A DNA stretch of 64,000 nt from Anniella stebbinsi (taxonomy: Eukaryota; Chordata; Lepidosauria; Squamata; Anniellidae): contig JARDYH010000001.1 in NCBI GenBank assembly GCA_029215795.1, positions 229,675,654 through 229,739,653 on the forward strand, written 5' to 3'. Both the position numbers and the translations under genes were made by a program. The notes below the pieces were generated by a model. That model was not told where the DNA came from. It was given only the letters and a program-made list of their open reading frames with translations, and made no database searches. Of the stretch, positions 12,026 through 64,000 are shown piece after piece. Position 1 is the stretch's first letter. Each line of letters begins with the position of its first letter.

Positions 12026-13400
12026 GAGGGAGTGTGACTCTGTTGATTCTCCTTGATCTCTCAGCGGCTTTCGATACTGTTGACCATAGTATCCTTCTAG
12101 GACGACTGTCTGAGTTGGGAGTGGGAGGCACTGCATTGCAGTGGTTCCGCTCCTACTTGGTGGGTCAGCTCCAGAAGGTGGTGCTTGGGGAATATTGCTC
12201 AGCCCCATGGATTCTCCAGTATGGGGTTCCGCAGGGGTCAGTCTTGTCCCCCATGCTGTTTAACATCTATATGAAACCTTTGAGTGCAGTCATCCGGAGT
12301 TTTGAAGTGCGTTGTCATCAGTACGCTGATGACACTCAGCTCTATTTCTCCTTTTCATCTTCATCAGGTGAGGCTGTGGATGTGCTGAATCGGTGCTTGG
12401 GTGCCACAATGGACTGGATGAGGGCTAATAAACTGAAACTCAATCCAGACAAGACTGAGATGCTGTTAGTGGGTGGTTCCGCTGACTGGATGGAGGGTCT
12501 TCAACCAGTTCTGGATGGGGTTGCACTCCCCTTGAAGGAGCAGGTTCGTAGCTTGGTGGTTCTCCTTGAACCATCTCTGTCACTTGAGGCTCAGGTGGCC
12601 TCAGTGGCACAGAGTGCCTTCTACCAACTTTGGTTGGTTGCCCAGCTATGCCCCTATCTGGACAGGGATAACCTGGCTTCAGTTGTCCATGCTCTGGTAA
12701 CCTCCAAGTTAGATTACTGCAATGCACTCTACGTGGGGTTGCCTTTGAAGACAGTTCGGAAGCTGCAGCTTGTGCAAAATGCAGTGGCCAGGTTGATAAC
12801 TGGGACCAGTAGGTTCGAGCATATAAGACCAATTCTGGCCTGCTTGCATTGGCTGCCTGTATGTTTCCGAGCCCGATTCAAGGTGCTGGTTTTAACCTAT
12901 AAAGCCTGACACGGCTTGGGACCACAATACCTGATAGGACACCGCTCCCGACACGAACCTACCCGTACACTACGATCAACATCTAAGGTCCTCCTCCGAA
13001 TGCCTACTCCGAGGGAAGCTCGGAGGTTGGCAACAAGGGAGAGGGCCTTCTCTGTTGTAGCCCCCCAATTGTGGAACGATCTCTCTGACGAGGCCCACCT
13101 GGCGCCAACATTGTTATCTTTTCGGTGCCAGGTCAAGACTTTCCTCTTCTCTCAAGCGTTTAGCAATATCTGATGAGCCTGGGTTTGTTTTGTGTCTGTT
13201 TTGTTTTAGGCTTATAGCTTTTTACAGTTATTATAGTGGTTTTAAATGTGTGTGTATATTTTATGCTTTTGCTGTTTTAAATTTTGTATATTGTTTTTAA
13301 TTGTTTTAATCTGATGTGAACTTCCCAGAAAGCTTTGGCTATGGGGCGGTATACAAATGTAATAAAATAAATAAATAAATAAATAATAAATAAATAAATA
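12026..13400 (+). mobile_element. L2-clade LINE, 5'-truncated reverse transcriptase with one stop codon
   Basis: The open frame from 12034 runs 291 codons to a TGA at 12907-12909, then continues in the same frame to 13173, so a single nonsense change interrupts about 380 codons. Reverse transcriptase motifs are clear: [13 protein letters not shown] at residues 6-18 (motif A), [16 protein letters not shown] near 64-79 (motif B) and YADD at 97-100, bases 12322-12333 (catalytic motif C). The C-terminal segment RAFSVVAPQLWNDL is typical of L2-like elements. The endonuclease and ORF1 are missing (5' truncation). The 3' end has ggggcggtatacaaatg and an (ATAAA/AAAT) tail at 13360-13400. The frame suggests fairly recent insertion. 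Confidence 0.9.
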
Positions 13401-13840
13401 TGTCATGTTGGCTCAGGCTCCAGAAAGCCAGGAAATTGGAGGCTTAGGCTGATGCCTGAACAGACATACCCTGTGATCTGTAATGATGTTGTGCAATGTC
13501 ACAATTTGTGCTTCCTTACAAGCAATAAACAGGCACGCAATGTCAGCTCCCAGAAGGATTCCTCTAGCAATACAGTAAAGCTCAGATTCTTCATAAGGCA
13601 ATATGGGACCAGGACAACGTGATACATCTCTGCTGGTCCCAAGCACTCCATCCTTCCGATCTGGATTTGGGATTGAAAGACCAAGGGAAAGTGTGGGTGC
13701 ATGGAGGGTAAGTTGTAAGGAAGCACAATTTCTGACATTGCACAACATAACATCATCGCTGATCACGGGGCACATCTGTTAAAATATCAGCCTAACCCTC
13801 CAATTTCTTGGCTTTGTGGAGCTTGAGCCAACATGAGACA
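13401..13840. mobile_element. Long-terminal-inverted-repeat DNA element inserted at the L2 tail
   Basis: Arms at 13401-13521 and 13713-13840 are inverted copies over about 120 bp: tcatgttggctcaggctcc, gaaattggaggcttaggctg and gttgtgcaatgtcac at left, complements at right. The ~190-bp interior has short open frames only. It directly abuts the AAAT tail of the L2 copy, so it probably inserted into that A/T-rich end. Nonautonomous; the superfamily is not assignable by eye. Confidence 0.75.
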
Positions 13841-15379
13841 GCCTTAACTCTGATCTTAAATGGGCAGGTTGTTTGGTCATTGATATTTACACAGGAGCGT
13901 GAAGAAAACAAAAATTAATATGCAAAATTAAATGCAAAAAAATAGTCTGTGGCAATTACATGAAGCTTAAACATATGCAAAATAAACACAATAACCATTC
14001 ACAGCAACAGCAACTGATTATAAAACAGCCATCCTAGCATTGCTGAATTATTGAACACGTATAGCAGGATAGGAAGCCATTGATTCAAGCCAGAGGTGAT
14101 AGAACATAACTACTTTGAAGGCTGTAATTCAGCAGTTTCACACTGGAGTCTTTCTTTGAAGTTTTTCTGAAATTCAACCCATATTGACCTTAACAGAGCT
14201 AAACAAATTATTTAAAACTGTTTGTGCTTGAACCCACTGATGTACATTTTAAATCGTATTCCTTCCAGAGCTTCTGATAATGATGCTGGAGCATACACTG
14301 ACTGAGGATCTTCCACAACCAAGCAGTTCCCAGTCCATCCAACGACAGAATATATTGAAATCATCTCCACCTATTTCTCACTCCCCTCCCCATCAGTTCT
14401 GATGTGTTGAAATTGGTGTTGGCATGCTACATTTTGAAGCAATCACAACCAATTCGATGTAACAAATCTGTTTAGAAAAGAAATCTAATGAAATCTAAAT
14501 CTGACCAAGCCATTCTGCACAGGTACCACAGTATGCCACCAGTTCAAGGGATGGGTGAGCAAATGACTCTGAATTCTATAATCCTCTGCCCAAGGCCTAA
14601 AATGTTTTTGGATGCATTAAGGTTCCTTTTCAGCCCTGCTTAAATGGGCCTTGAAGGCCTATTTGGCTGTGGGACATTCTGTTTACTGCTGTTGACTCTT
14701 TTTTTTTTAGCTTCTATGGTTTGCACAGCTTCAGAGGGCCCAGTTAGACAGCTTCATGCTTTAAAAAGCACTTTGGTTATTTTGCTGTAGAATAAACATC
14801 TAACCACTTCTTATCTCAGCAACAAGAAGAGTGGTTTTAAATGGACTTCTTTAAAATAGACTCCATTTAGTCATTCATCTTTCCTCCTTTTTTTTTTACT
14901 TCTGTATTTTCCACTTTGTTCTTTTTTGCCCATGTTCAATTCTAAAATTTGCTATAAAATGTAATGCTTCTTTAGCGTTGTCAGTTTCTGGGTAATACAA
15001 TTGTAGCTTTTGATAGACAACAATACCTGTTGTATTATAAGATACTTAATCATGCTGCTATTGGAGATACGTAAAGCATTACCAGCATAGATTTCAAGTA
15101 AAAGGCTAAACTAGTGATTCAAGGTGAGAAAAAACCATCTCACCATTAGAATTGGATGGAAAGCAATAATACTGTGAAGATTTTATGGATGATAATATTT
15201 GTTTCTTGCTCAAAATGCACTAATATTGTACCTGATTAGGCTGAAGATGCCAGATAAGCCGCTCAGTGCAAAGACCTGATAGCAACAACTAAAGTGCCAT
15301 CTTAAGCAAAGATGACCAGGACAGAGCTATACAATTCTCTATCCAATTTGCTTCTAAACATCTACAGTGCAATTTTTGC

Positions 15380-15545
15380 CAGTGCAAATGCTGCATCGAT
15401 TCTAGATGTCCTGGTTCAATCCTTGGCATCTTTAGGTAGGACTGGGAAAAACGGCTGCATGAAACCACAAAGAACCGCTGCCAGTCAGTGCAGACAGAAC
15501 TGAGCTAGATGGACCCATGGTCTGATTTGGTAGCTGTCTATGTAA
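15380..15545 (+). mobile_element. tRNA-derived SINE (3' part)
   Basis: A pol III B-box-like ggttcaatcc lies at 15413-15422. It is followed by the body aggactgggaaaaacggctg, ctgccagtcagtgcagac and gagctagatggacccatggt, ending near gctgtctatgt. A second fragment of the same family is at 44385-44446. It has the layout of reptile tRNA-SINEs; the A box is not clear. Confidence 0.65.
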
Positions 15546-15959
15546 ATAGGGCAAGAGATCAAGACCCAGCCCTAGAGAACCTGCAATCTAAAATGGGATG
15601 GGATGTCGAACACCAAAGACGGCCCTCTGCCTACTCTATCTGCTCCCCAGTTTTACCAGATATATTTCATACTTGTTTTCCTTACACAGTTTCCTCTGTA
15701 ATGCACAAAAATGTGCAAACCTAAATAGGAAGTACAACTTATAGGAATTGCCTCATGATGTCACGCATTAAAAAACATATACACACACAATCTCAGCCAT
15801 TGTGTCCATTGTTTTTACTGAAATCTCCCACTATTTCTGTGTCCGAACATCCATGTCCTCTTTCTTACACAAATTAGGTTTCTAAGGGATTCCTTGCAAA
15901 TGGGATCAAGTCCTGGTTTTGCTCAGTAGCTACACTCACTTTGGTAAGCTGTAGCATAC

Positions 15960-16296
15960 CGGCTGTGGAATGAGCTCCCCAGAGTGTTCACCTGGCATCT
16001 ACATTATACTCCTTTAGATGCCAGGTGACGACCTTTTTATTTTCACAGTGTTTTAACAGTTATTTATTTTGATTTTTAACCTGCTGTCTAAATTTGTATT
16101 TTAAATCCCTATCAATTTCTGTATGGCTGCTTGGTTTTTATCCTGGTCGTGTTTTATACTGTATTTTAAATTATGTTTTTATACTGTTGTTGTTTTCTAT
16201 TTTGAATGGTTTTTATGGTTTTCATTTTTGTAAACCGCCCAGAGAGCTTTGGCTATTGGGCAGTATAAAAATGCAGCAAATAAATAAATAAATAAT
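15960..16296 (+). mobile_element. LINE 3' end (L2-like)
   Basis: Sequence from ggctgtggaatgagctcccc through a T-rich 3' UTR to aaaccgcccagagagctttg, gggcagtataaaaatgc and an aaataaataaataaata tail. This matches the 3' terminal box of the L2 copies at 13320 and 30140. Confidence 0.75.
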
Positions 16297-16533
16297 TCTT
16301 AAACTTTCATTTTGGAGAATTAAGCTGTTCATTTATAAAACTAGCCTCAGTATCCCAACTTAAATCCAGTGATCTACAGAACAGGGGGGAGGCAGTGGTC
16401 TGTTTTGCCAGGCATCCTGGGTGGGGTGGGGGGAGGAAAACAAATATACATTTCCTTCCTTTGCAGATGGACATACACAGTACCCAAATGTGAACACAGG
16501 CAAGATCCTGGGTGCCTTTACTGTTCACATCTC

Positions 16534-16595
16534 AGAATGCAATCCTATGCACACTTAACAAGGAGAAATACCCATTGAGTAAACATGCATAGGAT
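16534..16595. repeat. Short palindromic repeat, GCAATCCTATGC type
   Basis: It begins tgcaatcctatgcacac and ends acatgcataggatt, with ends inverted to each other around a cattgagt-containing centre. Same family as 56711-56798. Confidence 0.6.
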
Positions 16596-17090
16596 TTTAA
16601 AGCACGTGAAAAATGTGTCTATGAATAATATAATTTACCGAATTAATTTTATTGAGCTATGTTATGCCCTGATTAAATCTGAAACTATGTAACCCTTGGA
16701 TAACAGGATAAGCTCTATTCTATCAAGATTTCAAACTTATAATAGATTGCCACACTGTATCTAATGCTGCTAACTTTATGATGCACATATATAAGGGGCA
16801 ATACAAGAAGATCTACATTTCTGAAAAAATAATATTTCCCCTGTTTGAATTTGTTTCTGTAAACTAAAAACAGAGTAGGAAAATAACCCTAAAAGGCGAC
16901 TCCTTTCGGGGATGGGGGTGAGGGCAGAAAGGAATCTGCACACGTACGTCTTGGTTGAAATAATAAATAAAACATAAAGATGAAACGTGGTTAAAAATAA
17001 ATCGATGACCTTTGGTAATTTTTCTGCATATTCGGCTTCTTTCTGTACTCTATCCATCATTTTTTGTTAATAATGTTCTTTTCTTTCTAG

Positions 17091-62444
<45,354 letters not shown>

Positions 62445-64000
62445 GTAAGTAGATTGGGAAAGGTTTTCATTCTGTGAGTATTTTGGGGGTCACATGGATC
62501 CGCACGTTAGCAGAGGCTGTTGTATTGGTTTAACACCGCTTAATGCCAGGGTCCACCCGAACTAACTGGGCTATAAATGGCAGCTGATCAATCCCTGAAT
62601 GTGTTGGAAGATAGGTCACAAGTGTCACAAAGGGAAGCACTCATCTTTCCACCTCCTCCCAATGTTCACGGTAGTGATGTGCTAAGACAGCTAGGGTTAC
62701 AGTAGCAATGAAGTGTAGTGTTCCTTTCTCTATCATCCCACTTCTTTTCCACCCACAGTGCCAGTGAAATTTGCAGTTGTAGAATGAAAGAGCCCTCTCA
62801 AGTTGTGAGGTCCAGCATATTGCCTTTCTGTTGCTCAGTAATTTTCCACTAATTTGTACTTGTGAATAGTGAAGGGAAAGGAAAACTCACTGCCTGCTGC
62901 TCAAATAAAACTCAGCAGTAACTAAAATGAAGATAGAAAGCATTAATTATGTTTTATATACTTGTACATTATATTGTGCAATTCAGTGAACATTCTTGAA
63001 ACAATCCAGTTGCAATCAAAACATTTGAATTAATGGAATTGTTCCCCATTGATTTCATATAAATGAAGGCTTTTCATTTGAAAGCTGTTTCCAGATACTT
63101 TAGCTGCGGAGTCTTCTCCGACTCCGGTTTGTACCAGTGAAGAGAGAGACAGGCAAACACAGGCAGACTGAGTGAAAATGCCATGTATCTTTGGATTCCA
63201 TTCTAGAATCTGAAAGGCTGAAGCAAAGTGAATCAACTGTTTGAAAATGGTTTGCAAGTGTGATGTGTGTAATACCGTCTATTCTCTTAGAATCGTTGAC
63301 AGCTTCCTGTGTAAATGGAATTTATATGGGCTCTACTCTAGAACTTGCTCTGGAATAATGAGAAAGAGATGTTTGTTAACTCATCCTCTTCTTTTGCCCC
63401 TTTCCCCTTCTTACAACAGAACAGGTGGGAATAAGAATATGCTTTGTCCCATGGTAAGAAACAAAATTCCATTTAGATGGTGTATGCCAGCCTTCCCCAA
63501 CCTCCAGATGTTTTGGACTACAACTCCCAGAATTTTTTGATGGGAGCCTGATGGGAGATGAAATGCAAAACATTTGGAGAGTAACAAGTGGATAAGACTG
63601 GTGTGTGCTCTCAAGCTTCCTGATCAGAAAGATTTGCCACCCAGAATCCTATTTATGATGGGGTCTTTTACACATCCAGCACTGCAAGTTTCATCTCTTA
63701 GTCATCCATGCTGCACAATATAATTTTCATATGGCTTGAGGCACAGCTTCATGTTATAGAAGCCAGGAAGGGAAATTGTAATTTAAAAGAGCACCACATT
63801 GCCAAAACCAAAGTAATGGCCATTGCCACCTCCTGCAAGTTGCCTGAAATAGACATACAAATATCCAAATTGTATGTCCAAGGCATGCCCTCATTGCTGA
63901 ACACACTCCCTTACTTCCCACCGCTTCTTTTACTAACTGTATTGGAGCACTATTAGCCCTGTATACCATTTTCTGCTGAATAGGTTTGAGCCTAGCAGCC
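62445..64000 (+). other. CACNB4 intron, 5' part, running off the window
   Basis: No further exon is recognised. A palindromic element lies at 63486-63600. An acceptor-like site (cttcttacaacag, ending about 63419) is not followed by beta-subunit coding sequence. Confidence 0.75.
63486..63600. repeat. ~115-bp palindromic short repeat
   Basis: ccagccttccccaacctcca, gatgttttggactacaactc pairs with gatgaaatgcaaaacatttg and gtggataagactgg. Same family as 62036-62170. Confidence 0.65.

Larger units (their letters stand above)
1..17090 (+). other. Upstream CACNB4 intron (3' part), repeat-rich
   Basis: No coding exon is recognised here. I looked for the short beta-4 exon that normally precedes GSADSY and did not see it, though a ~40-nt exon could be missed by eye. 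Supported contents (palindromic elements, CR1, L2, SINE) have their own entries. Stretches where I see nothing assignable are about 360-1250, 2240-2590, 3800-5380, 6130-6780, 6960-9300, 10160-10540, 11260-11470, 13850-15370 and 16600-17090. The interval 5630-6120 has a repeat-like texture that I cannot classify. Confidence 0.7.

Noticed and set aside
12440..12832. 130-codon - strand open frame
   Set aside because: Antisense shadow of the L2 reverse transcriptase.
1..17090. Possible upstream CACNB4 exon (the short SDGST-type exon) or first exon
   Set aside because: I looked for matching coding sequence with splice sites and did not find it; most likely it lies further upstream.
63405..63440. 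Acceptor-like cttcttacaacag followed by aacaggtggg as the next CACNB4 exon
   Set aside because: The following sequence does not encode the expected EMFDVILDE segment.

Overview
The window is vertebrate nuclear DNA: one multi-exon gene with GT-AG introns, embedded in a dense layer of retrotransposons and DNA-transposon remnants. The repeats are an L2-clade LINE with a YADD reverse transcriptase and an ATAAA tail, CR1 LINE 3' ends, tRNA-headed SINEs sharing the L2 tail, and many short palindromic elements. This mix points to a sauropsid, most likely a squamate reptile (lizard or snake). That is inference; the species cannot be read from the window. There are no bacterial-type genes, operons, CRISPR arrays, rRNA genes or true tRNA genes.

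The only host gene I can support is CACNB4, the voltage-gated calcium channel beta-4 auxiliary subunit, on the + strand. Ten consecutive coding exons are present (17091-17210, 25064-25186, 31866-31996, 33984-34060, 36846-36865, 36963-37043, 42181-42239, 53598-53707, 55020-55171, 62349-62444). They sum to 969 nt, exactly 323 codons, and stay open across every junction. They encode the conserved core: end of the N-terminal region, SH3 domain, HOOK linker (including a 20-nt microexon) and most of the guanylate-kinase-like domain. The start codon and first exons lie upstream of base 1; the last exons lie beyond base 64000.

Layout. 1-17090 is the end of an upstream intron, with palindromic elements, a CR1 copy (10541-11100) and a 5'-truncated L2 copy (12026-13400) whose tail abuts a long-inverted-repeat element (13401-13840). 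17211-25063 holds a strongly G-skewed block 0.2 kb after the first exon, two oppositely oriented copies of a ~320-bp near-palindromic transposon, a SINE inside another terminal-inverted-repeat element, a dimeric tandem array and a 79-bp-arm inverted repeat. 25187-31865 holds a longer decayed L2 copy and an LTR-like relic. 31997-42180 is lighter in repeats and includes a 97-bp intron. 42240-53597 is the largest complete intron, with a MIR-like SINE, an old L2 relic and a Penelope-like head-to-head arrangement. 55172-62348 contains a CR1 with intact target-site duplication and an unrecognised, possibly processed-pseudogene open frame on the - strand.

The most biologically specific observation concerns the 59-nt exon at 42181-42239. 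Skipping it joins 36963-37043 to 53598 and gives a stop codon after four codons, which would yield a short beta-4 lacking nearly all of the GK domain, as described for the beta-4c variant. The rest of the novelty lies in the transposon layer, several families of which show target-site duplications or nested insertion order directly in the sequence. I found no clear evidence of a wholly new functional system.
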